Of a DNA stretch of 64,000 bases, positions 44,725-56,559 are shown one piece after another. This DNA comes from Muscardinus avellanarius. Lineage: Eukaryota; Chordata; Mammalia; Rodentia; Gliridae. The DNA lies in assembly GCA_963383645.1 (NCBI GenBank), contig OY726561.1, forward strand, positions 139,333,965 through 139,397,964, given 5' to 3'. The notes under the pieces are model-generated. The model was not told the origin of the DNA and ran no database searches. It was given only the letters and a program-made list of their open reading frames with translations. Position numbers and translations under genes: made by a program. The first letter of the stretch is position 1, and the number at the start of each line of letters is the position of its first letter.

Positions 44725-44860
44725 TCCTAGACTTTGCCAGCAGGTCCGGCGCCTCCGAATCTGACTTTCCTCGTCTGTCAAGCAGAGATCTTAACATCTA
44801 CTCCAGAGGCTTGTCGTCAGGCTTAAGTAAAATTATGTAAACACGACAGAGCTTGAGAAT
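44725..44860 (+). mobile_element. MIR (possible)
   Basis: 'tctgactttcctcgtctgtcaagc', 'taacatctactccag' and 'cttaagtaaaattatgtaa' in MIR order. Confidence 0.45.
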
Positions 44861-44899
44861 TAGAATTTCAGGGTTAAAAATCATCCTGGCTGGATTTGT

Positions 44900-45212
44900 G
44901 TATGTTTGTAGTACTGGGAACTGAACCCAGAAGCATTCTACCATGGAACTATGCCTTCTGTCCTTTTTCTTTTTCTTTCTATTTTTTCTTTTTCTTTCTT
45001 TTTTTTTTTTTTTTTTTTTTTGGTACTGAGGATTGAACTCAGGGGCATTCTACCACTGAGCTACACCTCCAGCCTTATTTTTTTGAAACAGGGTCTCACT
45101 AAGTTGCAGAAGGCCTCACTAAGTAGCTTAGGCTGTCCACGAACCCATGATCCTCCTGTCTCAGCCTCCTAAGTACTGGGATTACAGGCATGCGCCACTG
45201 CACCTGGCTCAG
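44900..45212 (-). mobile_element. SINEs, B1-dID type I (one partial, one full)
   Basis: A partial reversed ID at 44908-44980 is followed by a full reversed copy at 44995-45212 (T22 run, head ending 'gcgccactgcacctggct'). Confidence 0.83.
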
Positions 45213-45240
45213 CATTTAATCTTTTAAAACCTAACGGATT

Positions 45241-45478
45241 GCCGGGCGTGGTGGCACACGCTTGTAATCCCCGCACTTGGGAGGCTGAGACAGGAGGATC
45301 GCACAGGTTTGAAGCCAGCCTCAGCTACTTAGTGAGGCTCTCAGCAACTTAGTGAGACCCTGTTTCCAAATAAAATATAAAAAAAGTCTGGGAGTATAGC
45401 CTGGAGGTAGAAAGCCTCTGGGTTCCACCCCCAGTACCACCAAAAAATAAAATAAAATAAAATAAAATAGAATAAAAT
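45241..45478 (+). mobile_element. SINE, B1-dID type II-like, with (AAAAT)n tail
   Basis: Same subtype as 19360: 'gaagccagcctcagctactt', then 'agtctgggagtatagcctgg' and 'gggttccacccccagtacc'. Confidence 0.85.
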
Positions 45479-45719
45479 CTAACAGATTCCTCAGAAAAAA
45501 TGAGGCACGTTCTTCTCTTGGTTCCTTTCAGTGAAACCCGCCAGCCTTACGTCATGAATTATAGGAAAGACTAAACAGCTATTCATGTCTCCTGGCGGGA
45601 GGGAAGTTATTTGAGGTGGGAGCTGGGCTCCCCCCCCCCCCCGCCCCAGCCTTCTCTTGAGAGGACCGAGGTCCAGGCAATACACCAAAAAAAAAAAGAC
45701 TTCCATTTATCTGAATAAA

Positions 45720-45935
45720 AAAAACTTTTTTTTGGCGGTACTGGAGATGGAACCCGGGGACATTCTAACACTGAGAGACACCTGCAGCCCAATTCTTTAT
45801 TCTTTATTTTAAAACAGGGTCTCACTGGGTTGCAAAGGGCCTCACTAAATAGCTCAGGCTGTCCACAAACTGCGATCCTCCGGTCTCAGCCTCCCGAATG
45901 CTGGGATTACAAGCGTGCGCCACCATACCCAGCTA
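45720..45935 (-). mobile_element. SINE, B1-dID type I
   Basis: Reversed ID 'tactggagatggaacccgg', head ending 'gcgccaccatacccagc'. Confidence 0.86.
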
Positions 45936-45949
45936 TTTGAATGAAATTT

Positions 45950-46740
45950 GAATTTGGCTAGACATCCTATATTTCATCTTTCAACCCTGCCCTAGAGGAT
46001 CACATGTTAAAGAAGAATGTGGCTTATGTGGCTTAGAGGGCTACAGAGAGGCTTTGTCTTGCCCCCTGTGGTAAATTGTTAAATCTTGGAGAATGGAGAG
46101 AGAATTGTGGAGAAAGAGAGCCGGACCTGAAGTCTGAGTGCAGGACCTCGGTGCAGGAAGGGGTGTCTCCAGCCAGCCTCACGGAGCAGTGGCCCAGCAA
46201 GCCCCGCCACATCACGCACCATCCGGAAGAGCTGAGGGCCCTGAATATTGCCTGCACTACACATTTTTGCTAGACTTGACAAATGAGGAGCTTTTGGGGG
46301 TAGGGAGGAAGGAAAGAGAGAATATTTCTTACCATCGGGATACAGCTGAGTATCCACATCTGTTACACTCATGCTGGGCTTAGCAGAGTGTCATATATGT
46401 AAATACCAAATGACCAATAAATGGTAGATATTGTGGCTCTTACGGTCACCCAGGACAGGATTCTAGTGAAATCAGCAACGCTTAGCTTTATCTCTAAGTC
46501 CCCCACTCCTAAGCCTTCTAGACTTCAGGCCAGTTTTCCTGATAAAGTTTTTCTGAGCTGCTGTGTAGTCTGAGAAAGAAACCAACTCTCTACCGTGTGC
46601 ACTGTGTGTCAGTTCCTTTCCTCTTTCCTCCCTAAAGAATAAACACAAGGAGCGTACAAGGAAATGAAATTCCATCTTGAACAGCTTTGCTTCTCATTCC
46701 CAGAACAGAGAAGGGTAACTAAAGACTGGTTTACAGAGCC
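45950..46740. other. Intron, nothing recognised
   Basis: No exon or named repeat; reading frames here lack collagen or VWA features. Confidence 0.4.
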
Positions 46741-46744
46741 GTGA

Positions 46745-46925
46745 GCGGGGCGCGCGCCTGTCATCCCAGGACTTGGGAGGCTGAGACAGGAGGATCGCAG
46801 GTTCGAGGGCAGCCTCAGCAAGCAGTGAGACTCTCATCAACCTAGAGAGACCCTGTTTCCAATAGAAATAATGGAACTCAGAAGCAAAATGCCCTGGGGT
46901 TCAATTCCCAGTGCCACAAAAAAAA
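46745..46925 (+). mobile_element. SINE, B1-dID type I, internal loss
   Basis: Head 'gagcggggcgcgcgcctgtc'; the ID A-box part is deleted (ttccaatagaaataatggaactcag). Confidence 0.78.
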
Positions 46926-47580
46926 GAAATGTATTTATATATTCCGTATTTCTAGACTCAGGACCAGAAATCAAGAAGTACAAGATCATTCAGTGTTCGT
47001 TGGTGTTTAAAAAAAAAAAAAAAAAAAACTCAGTGATTTCCTCTCCCTGAAGATATAATCACAGTCTTGAATATTTAAGGCAAGCACCTATATTTCAATG
47101 ATTCTAATTTAAATCTACAATTCTAATTTGAATCTAAAAAAAAAAAACTAACACAGGTGAACAAAAATAGACCTGTTGACAGACAGGAAGATTTTTCTAA
47201 CAGCCAGTATGTGGCGCGTTTGGGGGTTCAGGATGTAGGTGCTGTCAGTCCAGGATGCTTTTCTGTTTTGTTCCATTTTAAACTGCATACGTAGTAGAAA
47301 GTCTCCTAACCAGCCTCTGCTTAACGAGCTCGTCAGATAAATTGCTGTCCTCCCTGTATCTTAAAACGCCGGCGATGTCCTCAAGAAGCGCCAAGTGTCC
47401 ATAGTCTGCTTCACTCGGGAAAACAAGCTTCCCACAGTGAAGTAGATTTGTTCCCAGCCTGAAAATGACAGTTTTGTTATAATTGTATAATTAATCAAAC
47501 ATCGTGCAAATCAGTAGGATGTGTGTGACAAAAAGAGGTTTACTGCACCTATGAATACCAGATTCACTGTTTCGAAAATA
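46926..47580. other. Intron, nothing recognised
   Basis: Two A-runs (47007-47028 and 47138-47149) and otherwise unassigned sequence. Confidence 0.4.
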
Positions 47581-47585
47581 ATACA

Positions 47586-47795
47586 GCTGGGCGTGGTGGC
47601 GCACGCTTGTAATCTCAGCACTTGGGAGGCTGAGACAGGAGGATTGTGGCTCGTGGCCAGCTCCAGCTAATGAGTGAGGCTCTCAGCAACTTAATGAGAC
47701 CCTGTTTCCAAATAAAGTATAAAACAGGTCTGGGAGTGTAGCCCGGAGGTAGAAGGCCCCTGGGTTCCACCCTCAGTACCTCAAAAAAGAAAAGG
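47586..47795 (+). mobile_element. SINE, B1-dID type II-like
   Basis: Head 'gctgggcgtggtggcgcacg', right half 'aggtctgggagtgtagccc' with 'gggttccaccctcagtacc'. Confidence 0.83.
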
Positions 47796-47892
47796 AGAAA
47801 ATACAGACAAATTATTGATGTTTCTTAATGCTGGCATGCTAGATAGTACTATGAAAGATAGACTGCTTGAGACCATAAATATCTATAAGGAC

Positions 47893-48065
47893 TGCCAGCC
47901 GTGGTGGTGCACGCTTATAATCCCAGCATTTGGGAGGCCGAGGCAGGAGGATCGCTGTTCTAGGACAGCCTCAGCTACTTAGTGAGGCCCTTTGCAACTC
48001 AGTGATACTCTATTTCAAAATAAAGAATAAAAAATAGGGCTGGGGTGTAGCCCCACAAAAAAATT
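47893..48065 (+). mobile_element. SINE, B1-dID type I, tail truncated
   Basis: Head 'gccagccgtggtggtgcacg', then 'gggctggggtgtagcccc' followed at once by an A-run, with the B-box part lost. Confidence 0.82.
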
Positions 48066-48361
48066 TTTACCACAAAAAATATCTACAAGGACTTCTGTAC
48101 TTGGACTGTTTCAGAGTGGCTAAAGTCTCTCCCCACCTTAAAAGAACTGAAAACAGAAATTGTAGGCAAGAGACTATTGGTTGGCTTATGAAGAAAACAC
48201 ACAGAAGTCCAGTACTCAAAGAAACTTCGGCCTATACCACAAGATCAGCAAATACCAATCCATATTCAGTTCTTCGGGGTTTCTACTATAAAAATGTGCA
48301 TATTTTTTTCGTTAGAAGAGATAAAGAATAAAATAGGAAAAGATAAAATGTTTACTTTGGG

Positions 48362-48552
48362 GGTTGAAAGTGCTGGGGATGGAACCTAGAGACATTCTAC
48401 CTTTGAGCTACATCCCCAGACCTTTTCTTAATTTTTGTTTTGTTTTGTTTTGAAATAGGATCTCACTAAGTTATTGATGGTCTCACTAAGTCACCAAGGT
48501 TGGTCTCAAACCTGCAATCCTTCTGTCATAGCCTCCCAGGTACTGGGATTTT
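48362..48552 (-). mobile_element. SINE, B1-dID type I
   Basis: Reversed ID 'gctggggatggaacctag', reversed head truncated at 'aggtactgggat'. Confidence 0.8.
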
Positions 48553-48667
48553 TAATTGGCTCTAGAATTTTTTTCCTCTTGCGGGAGACAGAGAGGTAGG
48601 TTTATGGAAGAAGGAGGGTAAGGACTTTCAGAGGAGAAGAGATGGGATGTGGAAAAGGCCCTCCTAC

Positions 48668-49297
48668 CTTCCTGCAGGGTCTGGCCCAGCCCAGTGATGG
48701 AAACCCCTCTGCCCACCATCTCAGGGCAGAGCTGGTTTTTCAGTCTTTTTCGCACAATAGAGAGCTGCAGGAAGGATTCCAGGGGGATGGCATGCTTCCA
48801 GAGAGGATACGTCGCCATCTTCTCCAGGTTCCTACCCTCTGCGGCACGCTGGGTGCCCACCGCGTAGACGGTCACCCCCGCCCTGCGGAGCTGAGACGCG
48901 GGTCTGGACACGTTGTCCTGAGCGAAACCATCCGTGATGACCACGGCCACCTGCAGCACTCTGTGTGGGGCCCCGAGGCCCTTTCCCTGGCTGAAAACTC
49001 GGCTTCTCAGGAAGTCCAAAGCAGCTCCGGTCTTCGTCCCTCCCCTTCCTCCCCGGTAGGCTAATTTGTCTAAATGCTCCAAGATCTGGGCTGAATTCTG
49101 ATATGTATCCAGGGAAAATTCATGTCGTGGGTGCTCGCTGTAAAAGACCAAGCCGATCCTCACAGTGCGAGGACTCACACTGAGAGAGCTGACGGTGGTC
49201 TTCAGGAAATGGACAGTTTGTTGGAAATTGGGTTGCCTTGCCCTGCTAAACTCCTCAACGAGGAATACTAGGTCAGCCCGGACGGCAGTCGGACATG
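48668..49297 (-). CDS. COL6A4: VWA domain N4 (exon 4), altered metal site
   Basis: 630 bp, 210 codons, phase 1 in and out. The domain opens CPTAVRADLVFLVEEFSRAR. The Asp of DxSxS is Glu, and the following Ser positions are also changed, so the first metal-site segment is lost, while TKTGAAL and VVITDGFAQDN remain. N-glycosylation site at DNVSRP. It is the closest of the set to N2 of COL6A5/A6. Acceptor gtttgttgacag, donor GTAGGA. Confidence 0.94.
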
Positions 49298-50085
49298 CTG
49301 TCAACAAACAAAACAGAAAGAAGTGTTTTAGCCTGAGAACAGAGTAATGGGGACAATGCCCATATGTAAAAGCTATGATCATGATACATTCTCTATGCTA
49401 CAATAACAACTCCAGCATTACAAGTTGTAATACATTGTATTAGACTAACTTCTATCTGCACATTTCAGAATATAGTGAAAGTCAAAGAACCTCACAGGGC
49501 TCGTGCCTCCCTCAAGATTCTCACAAGGAAGGATTCCCATCACCTGCATAATATGTAAAGAAATAAGTATTTATGATGCAGTGCTTTAAAATCAGTTTAT
49601 CTCAGTATCTGAGGCGCATCTGACTTTTTTTGTGGGGGGGGGGGTACTGGAGATTGAACCTAGAGGCATTCTACCTTCAAGCTGCACCCGAAGCCTGATT
49701 TTATCTCTGTTTGGAAACAAGGTCTCACTAGGTTGCTGAGAGCCTCACTACATTGTGGAGGCTGGCTCTGAACCTGTGGTCCTCCTGTCTCAGCCTCCCA
49801 GGTGTGCACCATCACACCCAGCAGCATCTCATTCTTGACCCATTTTTTCCTTCATTTGTCTAGTTTCAAGAGATGCTGAGTCAAATTCTCTTTGATAGGC
49901 CTGACACCTCCTCCATATAATGACTTTCTTCTTCTTCTGGATAAAAGATGAACATAATAAGTTGTGACTAATCGGTACATCTTTCTTGTGTTGTTTTAAC
50001 AAAGACAATGTGAAATGTTGCTGGTTCCTATGAAAAGTCCTTGTCTAAATATTGGGCTAGCTGTTTCATTTATAAAAGAACCTCC
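49298..50085 (-). mobile_element. Intron with one SINE, B1-dID type I (49635-49825)
   Basis: The SINE is reversed, with a G9 run in place of the tail and a shortened head ending 'caccatcacacccagc'. The rest of this stretch is not recognised. Confidence 0.7.
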
Positions 50086-50087
50086 TC

Positions 50088-50490
50088 CATGTGGTGGTGC
50101 ATGATTGGAATCTCAGTACTTGGGAGGCTGAGAGAGAAGAATCACAGGTTCAGAACCAGCCTCAGCAACTTAGTGAGAGACACTGTTTCAAAAGAACAAA
50201 TAAAGCTGCTTGTGATGGCCCACGCTTGTAATCCCAGTGCTTGGGAGGCTGAGACAGGAGGATCACAGGTTCGCAGCCAGCCTCAGCTACTTAGTGAGGC
50301 CCTCTGCAATTTAGTGAGCCCCTGCTAAATAAGAAATAAAAAATAGGGCTGGAGGTATAACTCGGAGGTAGAATGCCCCCTGGGTTCCATCCCCAGCACC
50401 ACAAAAATAAGAATGAATAAGAAGGGCCTGGCGTGTAGCTCAGAAGTAGAACATCCCTAGGTGCAATCCCCAGTAGCACAAAAAATAAGA
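50088..50490 (+). mobile_element. SINE cluster, B1-dID type I
   Basis: A partial head (50088-50205), a full copy (50207-50415, tail 'gggctggaggtataactcgg') and a free ID tail (50425-50485, 'gcctggcgtgtagctcag'). Confidence 0.8.
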
Positions 50491-51195
50491 AATAAATCTC
50501 TCTCCATCAGCCTGTCTCAAATGGAGGAGAGAGTATAAACTCCCACCAGGACCGAGCACCTCCCTCCATATTTGGAAGACAGCGCTTAATGGAAGAAATC
50601 CACTGTGCCACATCTGCGGCCAGGTGACAGCCAGCCCTCTGGCTCAGAGGTTCCACCTAGAATCCAGCCTTTCCGCTGCAGTCTCTCTTTGGCCCTCTCT
50701 GATCCGGTTCTTTTTCCTGCTGAAAAGCCTCCCATTACTATTAGTGTCCTGGAGCCCTGTCCTGAGGGTCCTCCCTGCCCAATCCAACCTCGTCCTTCGC
50801 AACTTCTAATGCCTCCCCCAATCCCAATCTTTTTCACTTTCTTTCACATTTATTCAGACTATTCCCACTTGCACACACCATCGGGAGCGTGGAACACTTG
50901 CCTGGCTCTGCCCTTTGCCAAGAGTGCCCTCCTCCCTTTCCCTTGTCCATTAAGGTAACACCCAATACAGAGGGCCGGCCCGCGCCTGCCCAGTGCGCTC
51001 TCCACTGTGCCCGCCTGTCCTATTCTACGTCCTGCGGTGTCCACACAGTGCATCTTAGTTCCTCGGTACGCGACTGGATGTAGATGTGTTTGTCTTTTCT
51101 GCCCATAAAACTGCAAGGCCCCCAAGTTCCAGATGTTGAGAGGTCTGGGCAAAGCAATGACAGTTTCAAGAAAGAAGAGCCAGGTCACATTCATT
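50491..51195. other. Intron, nothing recognised
   Basis: Single-copy-looking sequence to the left of the L1 insertion. Confidence 0.4.
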
Positions 51196-52171
51196 AAGAA
51201 CTGAAAGGTCGACTTCCAGGAAGATGGCGACGGAGCAAAACAGGGCTTGCGAGCCCCGCTAACAACCAATCTCTATTACCACAAAATCAGCGCCTTTCAT
51301 AGCCAGAAAACACCATCAGCAGAGAAACAAAAAATGTAATTTTAAAGAACAGAGAAAAAGAGGGCTGGAAAAACGAGACACCAGAAACCAGACCGCAGTG
51401 CCGCAGCCGGAGCTGCGGCGTGAAGTGGCGGGCGTCATTTTCCCTTGCAGCACCAGGCTCCAGAGAGGAAGGGAACTCATAACGAGCTCAGAAACCAGAG
51501 AGGAGATACGCCGGCCTCACGCCCGAGAACGCGGCAGCAGCGCCTTACTGCTGGCGGCAGCAGTGAATTCACCGGACGGCACCAGACCAACACACTCAAC
51601 AGCCCACCAAGCTCCAGAGAGGAGCGGCGGACAGCTAGCCGAGGTGAGCCGCTGCGGAACAGCCGGGTGGGATTTGGCAGATCTCTCGGCTCAGGGAGCA
51701 TCTAAAGCTCCCAGGGGCTGGGCTCAGAGCACCCTGCAGGGACCCAGAGTGGAGTTCAAAAACAGAAGAGAAATACACCAGCCTCACGGCCGAGGGCGCA
51801 ACAGCGGCACCATATTGCTACCGGCGGCAGCAGCAGCGAATTCACCGAGTCCACGACAGCTCCATCTGCACACTCAACAGTGAGTCAAATTGGGGCCCCT
51901 AGAGGAGAAATCCCAGTACTGCACTCCCAGGGACTTGACCCAGTGGGGGAGTGGTGGTGGCAGAGATATTACACCATAGGAGAACGCCCAACCTGGCACC
52001 CCCCATGGTCTAAAGCAGCCTCGATTGACTCCCAGGGTCTGAGACTCTGTGATACAACCCAGTAAAGGAGTAGTGGGAACTGAGATACCACAGACTCGAG
52101 ATCCAGAGCACCTTAAGTGAAGTCGTAGTGACCCAGGGAAGAACCCAGAGAAGGCACAAACTTCCGAAATC

Positions 52172-53089
52172 ATGGGAAAGAGGAATAACAATGGAGCAAT
52201 GAATGCCCACAACCCCACAACATCAGAACCCAATAAAACAGAAATTCAGAGATTTCTAGAAGATCAAATCAGGAAAATAACTGTAGAAATAATACAGGTG
52301 TTTCGAAAAGAATTCAGAGAGAGCCAAAGAGAGATAAAGGATGCAATTAATGAAGTAAAGGCCTCAATTCAAAATACAAACAACCGATTAGACCACATGG
52401 AGAATAGAATCTCGCTCCTAGAAGATGATCATTCAAAAAACGAACGCATAGTTTCTAATTTAGAAAAAAAAATCCGACAGCAGGAATCTGACATCGAAGA
52501 AATATGGGCCCATTTTAAGAGAGCTAACCTAAGAATAATTGGAATAGAGGAGAGAAAAGAAGGTGAAACCAAAGGGATTAACAATCTTTTCAAGGAAATG
52601 ATAGCAGAAAATTTTCCAAACATAGAGCAAGAGGTCGATACACAGGTTCAGGAAACTTAAAGAACTCCCATTAGAGAAGATCAGATAAGAGGATCCCCAC
52701 GCCACATAATTGTCAAAATGACCAATGTGGAAGCCAAGGAGAGAATCTTAAAGGCAACAAAAACAAAGGGCCAAGTGACATTCAGAGGCAAACCAATGAG
52801 AATCACTCCAGACTTCCCAAACCAAGTCATGAGAGCCAGAAGGGCTTGGAGTAACATATTCCAAACTCTGAAAGAAAACAAATTCCAGCCAAAAATTTCC
52901 TATCCAGCAAAACTTTCTATCAAATTAGATGGAAAAATAAGAAGCTTCCACGACAAACAGAAACTGAAGGAATTTATGTCTTCAAAACCAGCGCTAGAGA
53001 AAATACTCAAAGAGATTAACTACAAAGAAGAATTAGGTAACACACACCAGAACCAGAGAAACAAGATTTTCCATCCAACAGTCAACTAA
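52172..53089 (+). pseudogene. L1 ORF1 with one stop
   Basis: The RNA-binding protein of LINE-1. The first open part (52172-52660, 162 codons) is a coiled-coil region with heptad-like RLDHMENRISLLEDD. After one TAA (52658-52660) the frame goes on as RTPIREDQIRGSPRHIIVKM, the start of the RRM domain, and the C-terminal domain with ITPDFPNQVMRARRAWSNIF and YPAKLSIKLDGKIRSFHDK. A single stop and little other damage suggest a fairly recent copy. Confidence 0.88.
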
Positions 53090-53094
53090 GATTG

Positions 53095-53790
53095 GTTATC
53101 TGTGGAGATTCATTATTTATGTTAGTCTTTTACCTATCTCTAAATTGTATTGTTTGCTTTTATTGTTGCTAATTTTTAGGATTTCTAGTTGGAATATTAA
53201 TATACCTTCAGATATAGCATTTAGAAATATTTTATCCCATTCTATCAGTAACTTTTAACTCTGTCTACATTGTCTTTGGATATACAATATTTTTTTATTT
53301 TTTAGGGAGTTTATTTACCCTTTTGTTGCCTGCACCATTGAAATCATATCTAAGAAATCACTGCCAATTTCAATGTTGTGAGGTTTTATGACCCAGATTT
53401 TCTTCTAAAAGTTTATAGTATTAAGATTTATACTTAGGTCTTTTATCTATTTTGAGTTAATATTTGTAAATATGTTAGGTAAGGGTCCAATTTTATTATT
53501 TTTCATGTAGTTATTATTTTTCAACAATATTTAGTTAAAAGATTATTATTTCCTCCACCAAATGTTCGTGGAAACCTTGTCAAAAATAACTTGACAATAT
53601 ATGGAAGAATTTATCTCTAGGCTTTTATTTAACTCCAATGGTTTATATATCTGTCTCTGGAACAGTACTACACTGTTTCAATTATTGTAGCTTTATATGG
53701 TTTGAAATCAGAAAATATACATCTTTTAGCTTTGTTCTTCTTTGAGATTGTTTTGGGTGTCTAGAGTCCATATTCCATATCAGGATATAT
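53095..53790 (-). mobile_element. Reversed L1 ORF2 fragment inside the mosaic element
   Basis: Read on the minus strand, it follows the L1 ORF2 C-terminal region in order: 'aattggacccttacctaac', 'aactcaaaatagataaaag', 'tttagaagaaaatctggg' and 'gcaacaaaagggtaaataaac'. It has stops throughout. Orientation is opposite to the ORF1 just before it. Confidence 0.75.
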
Positions 53791-54300
53791 TTTTTCTGAA
53801 AAATAAATAAATAAATGTATGATAGCTTCACCTAAAAAAAAGAAAATAAAAAAATATTCTCTGGTAATAAAGAAAGCAAAAAGAAATATTGAACTGTTAT
53901 CTTTTAGTCATCAAAAGCTTGGTATCAGACAAATGAAACTGTTTGTGAGATTATCATCATTAATATTGAATAAATTGCTATAAAACTAGATGCCAACCAC
54001 TAAGCCAAGCATGGGAAGGAGGAATGGGGAGGGAATGGGGTGGGGATCGGGTAGGGGCTAACTGGGCGATGTGTGCATGTATGTCTACAAAAGTATTTTC
54101 TTTATACCATTATGATGTATGAATACATTGCACCAATAAAAAATAAAAATAAAATAAAATAAAAGTAACAAGTAAAAAAAAAAAAAAAAAAGAACTGAAA
54201 GGTCAAAGCATTCCAGGAGGGCAGTGCAGTGCTCAAGGGTAGACACAGAAGTGGAAATATGTCAGACAAATATATATGGCAAATTATGAGTAGTTCAGAA

Positions 54301-54302
<2 letters not shown>

Positions 54303-54342
<40 letters not shown>

Positions 54343-54515
54343 GGGGATTAGACCCAGAGGCACTCTACCTCTGAGCTATACCCCCAGCCCTATTTTTTTA
54401 TTCTTTATTTTGAAACAGAATCTCACTAAATGAGGCTGGCTGCAAACCTGTGATCCTCCTGTCTCAGCCTCCCAAGTACTGGGATTGCAAGTGTGTGCCA
54501 CCACGTCTGGCTGTG
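54303..54515 (-). mobile_element. (GT)n and SINE, B1-dID type I
   Basis: (GT)18 at 54303-54338, then a reversed ID 'ctggggattagacccag' and head ending 'gtgccaccacgtctggct'. Confidence 0.85.
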
Positions 54516-54682
54516 AAAAGAATGTTTAAAAGATGTATCAGAAGATATAAGGCTCAGTGGTTCCCAATCAACAGAGTACCCATCCTCGGGGAATATTTTA
54601 GAAATATACGAAGGTATTTTGGATTGCATAATTATTCAGAGGTGCAGCCAGCAGAAATCGGGAATATTAAAATCTGTACATT

Positions 54683-54881
54683 ATGGCCGGACGTGGTGGC
54701 GCATGCTTGTAATCCCCGCGTTTGGGAGGCAGAGACAGGAGGATCGCGCTGGTTCAGAGCCAGCCTCGCTGGCTTAAGAGACCCTGTTTCCACATAAAAA
54801 TGTTAAAAAATAGGTCTGGGAGTGTAGCCCGCGGGAGTGTAGCCCAGAGGTAGAAGGGCTTCCAGGAACCCCAGTACCACC

Positions 54882-54921
<40 letters not shown>

Positions 54922-55022
54922 CTGTTTCCAAATAAAAAATATATTAAAAATAGGTCTGGGAGTGTAGCCCAGAGGTAGAAGGGCTTCCAGGAACCCCAAT
55001 ACCAAAAAAAAAAAAAAAAAAA
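54683..55022 (+). mobile_element. SINE, B1-dID type II, with (GA)n and partial duplication
   Basis: A full type II copy (54683-54885), with 'gggagtgtagccc' doubled, runs into (GA)16 at 54886-54919. A second right half follows ('accctgtttccaaataaa' to 'caccaatacc') and ends in A18. It looks like an internal tandem duplication of the right monomer. Confidence 0.82.
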
Positions 55023-55039
55023 TTCCGTACATTATGAAA

Positions 55040-55727
55040 TGTACAGGAAAATCCCGCCTAAAATTCCCATAGCATCTCCTTTGAGCACCTGAATGTCCAC
55101 CAGAGGGAAGACTTCATTTCATCTCTGGGCACAGGCTCTTTCTCCTGGAAGAGATATCTGGTACCTTGGATTACTGTTCAGAAATACTCACTCCTGATCC
55201 CTCACTTCCATGGTAGGAATATCTTTCCCCACTCCACTGATGTGGACATAGTCATATGACTTGCTCAGATGCCGCGGGGTCTTCAAAGCACTTATGTGGT
55301 TGGGTTTCTCTCTTGTACCTCAAAGTTACCATGAGAGGGACATACTCAGACTGGCCTTGTGACCCCAGGAGGATGAAGAGGAACTCAGGAACAGAGCCAA
55401 ACTTAGATCAACCAAACCCCAGACCTGCGAATCAGCCCAGCTGGTAAGATCAGCAAAGCTAGCCAGCTGGGCCCGACCAACATCAGCTGACCTGGGTCTT
55501 CAAGAATAATTCTTTCCAGTCACTGACCTTTCAAATGACCTGTTAGGCAGCATCACTATGGTGAGCATAGTTAATGAATACAAGGAGTGGCCTTGAAGCA
55601 TCTCTGGTCTCCTCCTCCTTCCTACCCACAGATGTACTCAGTACTCAGTACTCAGGAATTCAAAATAGCCCCCGCTCTCCTATCCTCTTATGCTGAGACT
55701 TCCCAGTGGCTCGTGCACCAGCCTTAC
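55040..55727. other. Intron, nothing recognised
   Basis: No repeat or exon could be supported in this stretch after exon 3. Confidence 0.4.
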
Positions 55728-56333
55728 CTACAGTGGCCTCCTTAGCTGCCTCTGTGCTGAACTCTGGCTGTCCGGTTCCTTGGATCAGCCTCCTCAAATC
55801 CTGTATCACCTGTCTGACTCCGTCTTCTCCCGGCGTGTCATATACAAGGGCTGGGAGCCCGGCCCCCTCCAGTTCTCTCCTATCGAAGTCCTGCACGCCC
55901 ACAGACACGACCTTCAAGCCTTTCTCCCTCAGTATCTGTGCAACATCCCAGACCTCATCTTCAGATTTGCCCGAGGTGATGACCACGATGTACTGGGGGA
56001 CGCCTTGCAGAAGCCGGCTTCCCGCTGCCTCCTGGAAGAAGGTCCGATGAAGGTACCGCAGAGCTTTGCCTGTCCTCCGGGAGCCGCCTCGAGCCACAAA
56101 ATGCTCACGGATGTGGGTCACCATCTCATTCTGCGTCTTGTAGGTATTGAGCAAAAACTCAGTGTGACCTTGATCCCCATACTGAGCCAGCCCCACCTGG
56201 TACCTGTCCCTCCCAACCTCCAGCATGCCCACCACTCTGGAGAGGAAACGCTGTGTCCACTGAAAACTGGCCTGGGATGTCCCCTGGGAGGTGTCCACGA
56301 GAAAGACCACGTCTGCATAGGCTCTGGCAAATT
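55728..56333 (-). CDS. COL6A4: VWA domain N3 (exon 3), altered metal site
   Basis: 606 bp, 202 codons, phase 1 in and out. It opens EFARAYADVVFLVDTSQGTS: the DxSxS motif reads D-T-S-Q-G, and the third segment reads VVITSGKSED with Ser for Asp. Metal binding is therefore unlikely. RRTGKAL keeps the Thr. It is closest to N1 of COL6A5/A6, which likewise have YADVVFLVDSS. The linker ends EATVG. Acceptor cctttgcttccag, donor GTAAGG. A long open frame on the opposite strand is a shadow. Confidence 0.94.
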
Positions 56334-56559
56334 CTGGAAGCAAAGGAAGAAGAGGGAGCAGAAAAGCAAGAAGAGACGGTAACTCAAATTGAGCTCCTAA
56401 GAAAACTGAATGCAAGGATGGTTTGAGGGGGCGAGGAGCGAGGGAGCGGTTGTACTGACACAGTGCCGCACATTCTGCACTTTCCCTGCTCTGTGCAGGA
56501 CTCTTGTCCTGAGGCTCACTTCTCCTCTGGCCTGCAGCCGTTATGGTCTTATCTGCTTT

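Larger units (their letters stand above)
51196..54204 (+). mobile_element. Mosaic L1 with ORF1 and 15-bp target-site duplications
   Basis: Element 51211-54189 lies between two exact copies of aagaactgaaaggtc (51196-51210 and 54190-54204) and ends in an A-tail, so it entered as one unit. Parts: GC-rich 5' UTR (51211-52170) with two similar blocks around 'agagaggag...caccggac' (51420-51620 and 51730-51870), ORF1 (52172-53089), a piece of L1 ORF2 in reverse (about 53095-53790), and an L1 3' end (about 53990-54180). There is no sense-strand ORF2. Confidence 0.85.

Noticed and set aside
52172..53089. Host gene with coiled coil
   Set aside because: The RRM and C-terminal motifs and the flanking L1 parts with TSDs identify it as L1 ORF1.
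55690..56382. Long plus-strand open frame (230 codons) over exon 3
   Set aside because: It lies opposite a well-supported VWA exon, has no recognisable domain, and similar antisense frames occur over exons 2, 5 and 6. It is a shadow of coding composition.
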